NCBI GenBank assembly: GCA_964017065.1
Contig: OZ024784.1
Span: forward strand, 6,987,152 to 7,051,151
DNA length: 64,000 nt
Direction: 5' to 3'
DNA from: Haliclona indistincta
Lineage: Eukaryota; Porifera; Demospongiae; Haplosclerida; Chalinidae
The first letter of the stretch is position 1, and each line of letters begins with the position of its first letter. Both the position numbers and the translations under genes were made by a program. The notes beneath the pieces are model-generated. The model ran no database searches, had not been told where the DNA came from, and worked only from the letters and a program-made list of their open reading frames with translations. Shown in pieces: positions 25,183 to 36,400 of this stretch.

Positions 25183-25325
25183 TTAGAGTAGATTCATCGT
25201 CTTCTTTGAGATAAGCGGAGTCGCGCGCCCACACTCATTTTTATTATCACGTGATCATATTTGTGGCGCGTGAAATTTGCCACATGACCACACCTTTCGC
25301 TATCGCCTCGTGGAAATTGAGAAAA
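25183..25325. promoter_or_regulatory. Putative bidirectional promoter (START gene / SET)
   Basis: 143 bp separate the divergent start codons. An in-frame upstream ATG-containing stretch exists for SET (from 25251), so the exact start is not certain. Confidence 0.45.
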
Positions 25326-26425
<1,100 letters not shown>

Positions 26426-26729
26426 CCCTGATGTTTTGTCAGGTTTTGAGATTGCTACTGTCCAGTACATTGCTAATTTTAATCCTTTGCATGACCGACT
26501 GTGTATTATGTGTTTCATGAATCTCAATGCCTGTATGTCTTGTACAGATTTTCTTTCGGAACTTTTTGACAAAAAAGTAGTAAATTAATTTTGATGTATT
26601 TGTAATAGTGCACATACTAGTAGTTAATTATTATAATAATATTAAATACATGGCACAATAATAATAATACCTGTTGCTGTGGATTAATCTGAAATACATT
26701 ATTACGCTATAATAATTAAATCTATTGTT
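26426..26729. other. Convergent 3' flanks of SET and phostensin-like gene
   Basis: This is AT-rich 3' flanking sequence with many AATAAT/AATAAA-like motifs near 26620-26720 that could serve polyadenylation on either strand. Nothing else was seen. Confidence 0.5.
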
Positions 26730-28774
26730 TCACCATATAAGTGCAGCTGTGTCCGTGTTCAAATTAGCATAGAAGTCTGGTGTGGACTGTTGCTCGCTGT
26801 TTGTGTTTGGTGTGGAGTTGCTTGATGAGGTCCCGTTAGCTAAAGAATTTGATCCTTTATTGACAGCGTATGCTGAAACAAAATTTCCTATGTCTCCAAA
26901 GTTGGCATACCCACTTGAGGCTGAAGCCAATCCCTTGAGTGTGCCGGACGAGCTTGTGAATTGCTGTGGCGGAGAGCTGGTCATTGAGTTGCTTGCTAGC
27001 CAGGGATGAACTGGTTGTGAAACAACGCTGTCTGGTTCATCCTCCCCTAGTCTACCACCTTCACTAGGCAGGTCTTCGTTGACATTTTCATAATCTGAAT
27101 AATCATATTTTGGGTAGAAGTGCTCTGAAACGATCTCTGATTCACTAAATGAAACTCTGCGTAACTATAGAAATAGAGTTTGTAAATGTATTTATGGTCA
27201 CACAGTATATTACTTACCCCCTTCTTAGGAGTTGGAACACGTTTTAGTATTGACATTGGGCCATCTGTGCTTTCTTCACCAGTGTCTTCATCTTCATCAA
27301 TGGCAGTGCACTCCAGGTCATCCTCTTCATCATCTGTTGAGAACCTTTTGGGATGGGTCTGAGTATCTTGCTTACTGGGCCCTGGTTTAGTCTTGCGTAG
27401 TTGAACCTCTTTCATCCACACTGGAACACTCTTGGCAGACGACTCTTTCTTAGTTTCTTTCACAGGTCCATTGTTTTGAACACTGTTTAATTTGGTCGAT
27501 GACCAAGCAGCAAGGAGCATGTCGGCTTTCTGTAGCTTCTCAGTGGGTGATGGAGGAGCTGGTTCAGGCTCAGGTGGAGGCTTGGTTCTCTTCTCGACAT
27601 CTTGCTTCCTTCGTAAGATTAGTGCTTTCTTCCATGCTGGTAACTTCTGAAAAGCAGGGTCATCTTCACTGATAGTTGCCAAGTTGCCTGATTGATGAAA
27701 AACAGGAGGTCTGTTGACAACACCTTCTGTCTCGACAAGTTTAGTAGATTTATCTTGTTTTGTAGATGCATTTACTATTTCAGGAGCTTTCTTTGCAACT
27801 GGCGTAGGTTGAGGTGGTGGTGGTGGTTCAACTACCTCTGCTGTTGCTACTAGCTGCTCTTCCTTTGGCTGCTCCTTCTGTTTCTTCTTCTGGCGAAGCT
27901 GTTTCATCCACGTTGGTATTTTGTCATCTTCTGATGATGCAGATTCTGCATTCTTTGCAGCACCCGCTCGCTGACGTTCTAGCATTGCCTTCTTCCAAGC
28001 TGGAATTTTCGGTGAATCATTTCCAGAAGATTTTGGTTTCTCAGATGATTCAGCAGGTACTGGTTCTGGCTGGCTGGTCTGTACTGGTTCTGGTTGTTTT
28101 GGTGCTGGTGGATTAGGAGTGGTAGTGATTGGTGCACTGTTTGGTTGAGATTTTTTCTTCCATGCAGGTTCCACTGATGGTGTGTTTTGCTGTGGCACAG
28201 GTTTTTTACTGGCAGCTGCCGCTTGTTGTCGAGCCTGAAGGGCTCTTTTCCAGGCGGGGATTTTTGGTGAGTCGCTTTCTGATGACGGTCGACTTGTTTC
28301 GACAGTCTGAGATGCAGTGGGGGTGGGCGTGGTGCTATGTGTGTGTGAGGTAGCCAAGTTAGGAGAGGACGCTTTGTTCAGTCCTCTCTTCCACGCAGGA
28401 ACAGCATCCGTAGACGTTGTTTCTGCTCTCTTCCAAGCATCTCGCACCGCTGATGTATTGGGCGTTGGCGAAGATTCAGCTTGCTGTTGTTGCGGCTGAG
28501 GTTGGGATGGGCGGGGCTGGAATGCTGCTTTCTGCATAGCCTTGTCCCATTTGTCAGCCGATTCCGTTCGTTGGGGGGTCGCCGAGGAAGGCCTGGCTCT
28601 AACTGGCTTACTGCTTGTTGTTTCTTCCCTCTCCTTTTTCATTAACATGTCTCGTTTCCAAGGGGGAATCTTCGACAACTGTTCTTCACGTTCAGTCTGC
28701 TTGCGCCTCTCTTCTTCCTCTTGCATTTGCTTGCGTTTGAGTATCTGTACCTTCCATGCCGGTATGGTTGCCAT
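26730..28774 (-). CDS. Phostensin/taperin-like PP1- and actin-associated protein
   Basis: The start at 28774 gives MATIPAWKVQILKRKQ, the hallmark N-terminus of the phostensin (PPP1R18)/taperin family. The motif recurs along the chain: IPPWKRDMLMKK, VPAWKRGLN, IPAWKRALQAR, IPAWKKAMLERQ, IPTWMKQLRQKK, LPAWKKALILRR and VPVWMKEVQL, separated by disordered Pro/Ser/Lys-rich spacers. The second exon (27164-26730) opens LRRVSFSESEIV...YP, matching the conserved C-terminal family motif; RVSF is a perfect PP1-docking (RVxF) site. One intron (27165-27217) lies in between, and the total is about 660 residues. The vertebrate members have only one or two IPxWK units, so the array of about ten is unusual. 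The role at actin-rich structures is inferred from the family. A reading frame continuing upstream of 28774 looks non-coding. Confidence 0.8.
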
Positions 28775-29557
28775 CACGTACCACTGTGCGTGTCTAGATT
28801 CACCAGCATACACACAGCAATTTTGCTTGAATATAAAACCACGCCTCTGGTTTGGGAACAGATGAATAACGAGAGTGTAGTCTTGCAAAAGAGTCAGTTA
28901 GTGCTGCTTAGAATACAGTGTGTTTACGATAGTGACGTTAATGGCGTGTTATTGTTTGTGCATATATAGTATAGAAAGAGATACTGCTAAAACGAAGACA
29001 AAACTCGAATTATTTACATTACTGCCACAATAAACATATCCACGCCTGATCCACGCTTACGTTTCTTGCCTGTGAAGGCGTAACCGTGAATATATTTTTT
29101 GGGAGGCTATGAGGCAGTCTGTGCCCAAATAAGGTCTGGTGAATATTCAAGAGGAAGCATCCTGCTCTTAACCAGCTGGTAGCTAGGGTATTCACGACAG
29201 GTTGGAACTATCCTGGCATGTGAGCTATTTTCTACTACCCTTAATAAAAATGTTAATGCAGCAAAACTGTCAGCCATAACGTTATCCTTGTGAAATTTGT
29301 TTTGTTACATGCATTGACTATACTTGTATGCATTCAAAGACATGATTTGCATTGAATGCAGGAGCTGTAGTCAAAATTATTATGGTTCTGGTTCCGGTGC
29401 AGTGCAGTCCCTACATGGCATCACAAAAGTTTTAACAACTAACAACAGTTAATTAAAAGTATAGCTGTCTTGTTGACACAGCTGTTTATAATGTAGCTAT
29501 GTTTTTCTCTGCAAAACAATTAATAATACAACCTTATAAGGTCGCATTCGTAAGTGA

Positions 29558-29597
<40 letters not shown>

Positions 29598-29680
29598 GAG
29601 ACGACATCAATTCAGGCAGTCTGGATCAGCAAGTGTAAAATGTAACTCAATAGTGACAAATGCAATGCAGAGTTTAGCAG
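28775..29680. other. Intergenic, including a (CA)n microsatellite at about 29562-29596
   Basis: About 900 bp without a supported gene. It contains the upstream region of the phostensin-like gene and a run of about 17 CA units. The rest is AT-rich unique sequence. Confidence 0.6.
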
Positions 29681-29689
29681 ATCTGATTG

Positions 29690-30300
29690 TACAGAAGTTC
29701 ATGAATTTGACATGCATTAATCAGTGTGCCCTCAGTTTACAATGCAATGCGTCAACCACACCTTTTCGGTTTTCAAGATCAGGAGACAATTGTTTATTAT
29801 CAACAGCACTCAGTGCATCACTGGTACTACTAATTGTCCACTTGAGTATTGCCATGTCCAGTTTGACATAGTATTTTTAATAGGAACAGACATACTACTG
29901 TGTGGACAATGCCAGTCTAACCTTAGCATTATGCTGGGATTTAACCTTTGCAGTACTTGTTAAAACTGGTATCTTTTCTTATTACCTGTATTGGTATACT
30001 GTCGGTGGCCTTGTCAATGTTTTGTAATATTATTAGCATCTCTGTTGGGACTATCAATGAATTGCGAAGCTTATTTCCAATTATGGTAGCAATATTCTCA
30101 TGGTTAAATCTTGACCTGGGTATTGTTCAATGGAGTAGATGGCTACTGGTGACAGTTTGTTTTTCTTGCTTACTCATGAGTGGGTTGCCGCTAGCACTAA
30201 TTACACCTTTTCTCATGTCCTATACTGTGCAATTAGTGATGCCTTTTCCATGGCAAAGTTACCATGTAGTGATAGTATATGGAGTGTAGATGGTATAATG
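29690..30300 (+). pseudogene. Decayed copy of a sponge-type multi-pass membrane protein
   Basis: Two neighbouring frames together keep the signature of a large membrane-protein family that I remember from sponge gene sets. Frame 1 (about 29724-29963) carries NCPLEYC, then LLCGQCQSNLSIMLGFNLCS with a following TC. Frame 2 (about 29960-30289) carries membrane segments GILSVALSMFCNIISISVGT, then FSWLNLDLGI and two more hydrophobic stretches. The switch of frame near 29960 could be a frameshift or a missed intron; no good splice pair was seen there. The part after WLNLDLGI lacks the downstream HxxLF-type segments, and there is no convincing N-terminus. I therefore call it a truncated, frameshifted relic. 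It remains possible that an expressed fragment survives. Confidence 0.55.
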
Positions 30301-30761
30301 GATTGACATCATTATCTTCGCCTGATTCGTTCTGCATTTGCCAATCCAGTTTTAGTTGTTGTTTGGTCCTTTACTGGAAAGACATAGTCACTAGTACATT
30401 CCATGGAATCCTGTGTTCAAGTCACTTTATAAAAGCCAAGTATCGATTTTGATAACACTCGATTTTGAATAACACTAATGGTGCGACTGGTTGCCATTCT
30501 TTTACTTTAGGTAAACTCGCCACTGTCAATGCTTTTATCGTCACTACTGGCATTTAATTTTTTGGTTCTTTGTGTACAAAATGTCTATTTGAGGAGGACA
30601 CTTGAAGTTGTCTACCTCATATTCTGAGCAATGTCTGCGTGTCTGGTACTGGTACCTATGCTTGATAGCTGTTCAACCTAGCTATCATGCACACATTCAT
30701 CATCAATTTTAGATTGTTGTTGTTTCCATAAGTATGAGGAATAATATAAATGTTTGTATGA
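30301..30761. other. Intergenic
   Basis: No gene or repeat is supported. It may be the eroded remainder of the upstream membrane-protein relic, plus the 3' flank of POLE3. Confidence 0.5.
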
Positions 30762-31428
30762 CTATGATGCTTGTTGTATATCATCTCCTTCTGCTATACC
30801 AATTTCTACTTCCATTTGTTCATCAGCTGCATCAGTCTCTTTGCCATAACTTGTGGTACTCAATGCAGTATCAGTTGGGTTCAAAGGGTCTTCAGAGATA
30901 TCTACTGTAGTACTGGCAGTAGCTGCTGCAGCAGCAGCCACCTGTTTCTTCTTGCGATCAGCAGCAGCTTCCTTCTTTTCCTTCTGATCCTGCTTGTGTA
31001 CTGTTGAAGGAAGAGGAACAGAAAGTGCAATGTGACAAATTGCAAGTTTTTAACCTTCTAGACACTCTTTTAATTCTGGTATGAACTCCTCCAGCTCCAT
31101 GTCTTGTAGGGCTTGGAAGATGTCACTAGCTGTGATTGTCTTGCGCTTAGACTTGATTGCAAAATTGTTAGCACTTAATAGAGTTTCTAGTAAAAATACT
31201 GCAGGATTGATAACATTCACTAACCATGTGGTGGCATAGAGTATGAAAATACTGGTAGCTCGTGCAATGGCAGTTTTAGTCTCCTTGGAAACATTGACTC
31301 CGTCTGGGAGCTAGAGAAATGACTTTTTATTATTATAGCATATGCTCAATAGACAAACTCACGGCCTCTTTGACAATTCTATTGATGGCAGACGCTGGTA
31401 GATTTAAATCCTCTGGTTTTTCCGCCAT
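30762..31428 (-). CDS. POLE3: DNA polymerase epsilon subunit 3 / CHRAC17 histone-fold protein
   Basis: This is a small histone-fold protein. It pairs with POLE4 in polymerase epsilon, where it handles parental H3-H4, and with CHRAC15 in the CHRAC remodeller. Exons joined in frame give [20 protein letters not shown], then [60 protein letters not shown]. These are the histone-fold helices, nearly collinear with human POLE3. A charged [13 protein letters not shown] stretch and an acidic tail follow. Start 31428, stop 30762-30764. CSNK2B is divergent, 112 bp away. Confidence 0.95.
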
Positions 31429-31540
31429 TTTTAACGTTGTTCTATATAAAGAACAGTAAACCACGCCCATTTGAGTGACTTGACAACACAGACCACACAG
31501 CACAGCAGGCCAGGCAACAAGTCAGTGCGCGACTTGCAAC
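31429..31540. promoter_or_regulatory. Putative bidirectional promoter (POLE3 / CSNK2B)
   Basis: 112 bp lie between divergent start codons. A TATATAAAG-like run at about 31441-31450 lies within 25 bp of the POLE3 start and is unlikely to be a conventional TATA box for it. Confidence 0.45.
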
Positions 31541-32586
31541 ATGAGCAGTTCAGAAGAAGTGTCATGGATATCCTGGTTTTGTTCTTTACGTGGGAATGAG
31601 TTCTTTTGCGAGGCAAGTTGTTGTAACAACACGATCATGTGCTATGTGCGTACTTACATGTAGGTTGATGAAGATTACATACAGGACAAGTTCAACCTAA
31701 CTGGATTGAACGAACAGGTACCTCATTACAGACAAGCACTGGATACCATCCTAGATCTTGAACCTGGTCAGTAAGTATCTGTTGAATGGAACAGACTTTT
31801 TTAGAAATAGTCAATATTTCAGATGACGAGTTGGAGGATAATCAGAGTGACCTTGTGGAACAAGCTGCTGAGATGCTGTATGGATTAATACACGCTCGTT
31901 ATATACTCACCAATCGTGGTCTTGCTCAGATGGTCAGTTCTTGACTCTTACATCTTCTCACAATCTATACCGTGACCACAGATTGAGAAGTATCAGCAAG
32001 GAGATTTTGGACATTGCTCACGTGTATTTTGTGAAAACCAGCCAGTCTTGCCAATAGGTGATATTTCATACACTGCATTATTTATAATAATTATTTTCTC
32101 TAAATACTGACTGACAATGTGTGTCTGCTCAGGTTTGTCTGATGTACCAGCTGAGTCAATGGTGAAGCTGTACTGTCCCAAGTGTTGTGATGTCTATACT
32201 CCTAAATCATCTCGCCATCATCACATTGATGGTGTCTACTTTGGCACTGGGTTTCCACACATGCTGTTTATGGTACATCCTGAACTCCGTCCACCTAAAG
32301 CAACAAATTCATTTGTGCCGAGGTACGCTGTGAGTAGATAGATACCACATTATCTACATTCTGAAGACACCACAATCTGCAATAATTTTGGCCATTTGTA
32401 GCACTGATGTCAGTAGCATTAATATACTTGTGCATCCACTATAGTTTTATGATAGATTCTTTCCATTGCAGGCTATACGGGTTCAAGATTCACCCACTAG
32501 CTTATCAGTTGCAGTTACAGACAGCTACTCGCAGTCGTACTGCCAATACTGCTCGCCCTCGCTCTACCAAACAACCATACAAGTAA
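31541..32586 (+). CDS. CSNK2B: Casein kinase II regulatory subunit beta
   Basis: CK2 beta dimerises through a Zn finger and holds two catalytic alpha subunits. The N-terminus [20 protein letters not shown] carries the autophosphorylation-type serines. It is followed by [20 protein letters not shown], the acidic loop [27 protein letters not shown], the Cys4 finger (C in [17 protein letters not shown] and in [19 protein letters not shown]), then [17 protein letters not shown] and [16 protein letters not shown], the alpha-binding C-terminus. There are about six exons and about 217 residues. All four zinc cysteines are present. Confidence 0.97.
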
Positions 32587-32754
32587 TCATTGGAGACATC
32601 CTTGTACATTGTGTGTCAGTACATCCACTCATGTGGTTCAATATGTATTCAACAGTTGTGACAAATTATGATATTGCATAACTCATAAATAAATTTAAAA
32701 ACACAAGTCATTTGATATAAAGTAGTCACACAGTCTAATGGGTGAAAGGCAAGG

Positions 32755-33312
32755 TTAGTTAGAGGCATGTCGTTGAATGTACTGAGTCACTTTGCGCTCA
32801 AACCCAGCCTTGTCGAGAGCAAACTGCTGTGCTGCACTCACATTAAGGGGGTCATCAAAATTTAGTAGATCAGTAAAAAGTGAATTCAGTCCCCAGACAA
32901 CGTCCTTGAGTGTGCGTGTTGGTAGCCAACCGGTTCCGTCCATGGAATGTTCTCGTAAGATGCTGAGACATACTTTACCATCTTCAGTGATGTTGGGATG
33001 CCATAGACAAGTCTTGCACTCAGCATGAGGAGGCTTCAGATTGTACTCGAAGGGAATTGTCAATTCAAACACAAATCTACCTCCCTTCCAGTAGCCCTCA
33101 TCGGGACTGATCACCACTTTAAATCCCCTCAGATCATCCACGTCCACAAATTGAAGTTGACAAGTTTTGGGTAGAACCTCCTGCAGTTCTGATACTTCTT
33201 GAGTAAGAAACCTGCTTCTTATTGACATTTGCTTGGCAAGGCCAGGCACTTGATCAGCCTCAGCTTGTTTCCTGGCCTCTTCTTCTTTCCTCTTCTGCTG
33301 CAGCTTGAACAT
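32755..33312 (-). CDS. UBE2F: NEDD8-conjugating E2 enzyme UBE2F
   Basis: UBE2F is an E2 that receives NEDD8 from UBA3 and, in vertebrates, passes it to CUL5 with RBX2. The frame encodes 185 residues. The N-terminal extension MFKLQQKRKEEEARK resembles the UBE2M-type tail that docks on the E1, while the core is UBE2F-like: CHPN-type loop WHPNITEDGKVCLSILREHS with the catalytic Cys, then GWLPTRTLKDVVWGLNSLF and LLNFDDPLN. No intron is seen, in contrast to most neighbours. The start codon lies 126 bp from that of the Munc18 gene. Confidence 0.94.
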   Translation of the reverse strand: MFKLQQKRKEEEARKQAEADQVPGLAKQMSIRSRFLTQEVSELQEVLPKTCQLQFVDVDDLRGFKVVISPDEGYWKGGRFVFELTIPFEYNLKPPHAECKTCLWHPNITEDGKVCLSILREHSMDGTGWLPTRTLKDVVWGLNSLFTDLLNFDDPLNVSAAQQFALDKAGFERKVTQYIQRHASN

Positions 33313-33438
33313 TTTTACTTATAGGGGCGTGGTCACAATCAATTTACCATTCTCCGTTTACTTCCGTACAACAGCTCAGCTTAGAAAGGGCAGTCTTCGA
33401 CGAGACGAAGTGGAGCTGAAGGGCACAGAAGAGCAAAA
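33313..33438. promoter_or_regulatory. Putative bidirectional promoter (UBE2F / STXBP)
   Basis: 126 bp separate the divergent start codons. No TATA box or other obvious core element was seen. Confidence 0.45.
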
Positions 33439-36400
33439 ATGGCTCTGAAAGATGTCGTTGCTAAACGTAAGTTACTTTTATGTTAGTTTGTAGCCATAAG
33501 ATAGGATGTAGACGGTGATACTTACATAAAACGATTTTTATTTTGCTCTGCAGGTGTTTTGGAAGAGATTCTCGGTACAGCTCAGAAGAGAGGAGGAAAG
33601 GGCTCATGGAAGGTGATTGGACAGTTTCTGTAAAACACTTATCTTTTCACATCTATGTTTCAGGTCCTTGTGTTGGACAAGCTGAGCACTAGAATCATAT
33701 CGTCATGTTGTCGCATGCATGAAGTTATGAGCAATGGAGTTACAAGTAAGAACATAAATCACTAGTCTCAGCATTATCTACCTATATCACGAAAGGCATA
33801 TCTAGCCTATTAGTTACCAGCAGGCTTGTCTGTGTCTAGTGATATAATGTTGAAGGATTAGCCTAGTATGTGAATAGTGAGCTAGGAAGACAAGAGAAGG
33901 GAAGGAAGTAGCTGTACACTTGGTCACAGTGACCTTACATTATCAAGTGTTTGTTTTTACTAGTTGTTGAAGCACTAGACAAAGACCGTGAGCCGCTCAC
34001 TCACCTGGAAGCTATCTACCTTATGCTGCCGACTGAAGAGGTATGTGAGAGTACATAGTGTCACAACTAGTGCTTTCTCTTGTGTGTGTACGTGTGTTTG
34101 TGTAGCGTAAATGTACACATTCCATGCACAATGTTCACCTAGCTATGTACACCATGACAATACACACTTGTTCACACATCACTTGTTTCATACAGAACAT
34201 CACTAGACTTATCAATGACTTCAAGCGTCCTCGTGAACCACGCAACCTCTATCAAAGCATTCATCTGTTCTTCCTTGAGAGTTAGTATTCTTGTTCTTAG
34301 TTTTACTTTTGGTATTACACACTTTGGTTGTGTTTATAGAATGCTCTCCTACCAACTTCTCACGACTTGGAGAGAGTCCTGCTGCAAGAAGTAAGTATAC
34401 TCACTAACAACGGATAGTGTCCACTCACACATGCACCTCCCCCTCTCAGGAATCAAGACACTACAAGAAGCAAACATGGCTTTCCTACCATATGAGTCTC
34501 GTGTATTTTCTCTCGATTATCCCGACGCATTTGAGCGATACTTCTTGGGTAGCGCATCACGAGGTCGGGACCAGTTGCTAGACACAATGGCTGATCAACT
34601 AACAACAGTGTGTGCCATGCTGGGAGAGTACCCTGCCATACGATATTGGAAGTGAGATTAATATATAAACATAAGGGAAAGGAAGGAAGTATGGATGATT
34701 GTGTATGTAGCAATTTGACTGTTGTTTATATTTAAGGTAGTGTTGGTTTTGACTGGCTTACTATAATCATAGTTAGCCAGGTACTCCTCTGCATCTGTAT
34801 GTATATCCATAGACTACATGTGAGTACCTAAGTTCTGTTGATGTGTAGGGATGGGTCAGGACGTTGTGAGCAGCTAGCTAAGAAGGTTCAAGAGAAGCTT
34901 GATGAGTTCAAAGCTGGCAAGAGAGATTTGGGACAGGTAGCTTATAAACATAGCTACTAGCTTAGTGGTTTATCCTATTTTCTCCAGGGATCAAAGCAGT
35001 CATCAGAGCTGATTATTCTAGAAAGGTAGGTCTTGGATACCAGTAACACCTTCATGTGCTTATGTGTTGAATGTTATTTTTATGATAAATGTGTGGATGT
35101 TGTCCCTAGACCACTCTCTCTTTTGCCAAGGGTCAGATTTCCCACCTTCGTAATGTAATTTTCATGCGAACTATCATTTTATTGTATACTGAGTCTGGTC
35201 ATATAGCTATAACTCAGTTTGCTCTTTCTTCGAAGATGGTAGCATTTACAATGATGATGGGATTTAGTGAGACCGCTGCTTGTATCCGAAGTTCTAAACA
35301 TCTCCATAATTGGTGTTTACATTTACATTTTAAATTCGGCTATCTGATTGGTTATTGAGAAAGATCAGTACGATCAAATTTTGAGCAAGCTACCTAGAGC
35401 CGAGGAAAAGAAGTGGTTTAGGGGTGAGACAAATGCAATAATAATTATGGGATGTACTAACATGTATTCTTGTCATCTAAATCAGGAGCATATAATGAGA
35501 GTCTAGACAAACACAAAAATTGCAAAGTAATAAATTGTGGTTTTAGTGAGTGACACAGTTTACTGTGTGTAACTTGCATTGTTATTATTATGGGTTTTGC
35601 TCATCAAATATTTTCAATATCAACTTTAAAGGGTAGGAAAATGAACCTAATAACTACATTGGATTGTTGCTACAATAATGTGGTAATGCCTCTGTAATTG
35701 CAATACTGTTAACCAAAGTCACGTGGGAATGATTAATATCTATCATGTAGTATGTAGGTGAACAGCTTGCTAATAACATTATCAGTTCACCAGACTATAG
35801 CTAGTACCTCTTGTTTGGTAGCATTGTACGACTGTGTGTTCACTGAGAAATAGCAAAATCATTACCCTCATTAGCAAATTTTTGTGTCACACATAGCAGC
35901 ACCCAGTGTTACACTGCTGTCTCGCCTCTGAGCTATATATTTGTGTTGCTAGTTAACCCTCGGCACATGCGTGAGGGTTACAGTACTTGGTTTTGTCGTT
36001 CGGTCGGTCGTTCTGTCTCTTCTGCTGCAGAGAGCAGTGCTAACTTTTACGTGTTGGTTAAAAGCTAAGCATGGCTATGGTAAACATCACTATCTTTGAG
36101 ACTCAACTACTAGACTCTGGCTGTATGATACTAGATGTTACCTCATCTCTTACTTGCAGAGGTTTTGATGCCATTACTCCTGTTCTTCATGAGCTCACCT
36201 ACCAGGTTAGTTGCTCCTCTTATTGTCCTATTCATTTATTCTCTCCATCCAGTGCATGGTGTATGACATACTGAATGTGAACAAGGATATATACACGTGA
36301 GAGATTTGGATTTTCTCCTTCCGTACTTTCTATTGTTATATACCGTTGCTGCTTTGTCAGGTTTTCCAGCACAACTGCAGATGGTCAACAGAAAAAGAAA

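Noticed and set aside
27814..28865. Val/Leu-rich plus-strand frames
   Set aside because: They are antisense to the low-complexity phostensin-like gene and have no independent support.
29554..29871. Plus-strand frame beginning with a poly-His/Thr run
   Set aside because: It begins in a (CA)n microsatellite and has no family match. Only the downstream CGQC/WLNLDLGI part is meaningful.
35090..35420. Possible extra STXBP exon with an open frame (35164-35358)
   Set aside because: It does not match Munc18 sequence, and flanking exons already join as LIILER-GFDAITP without it.
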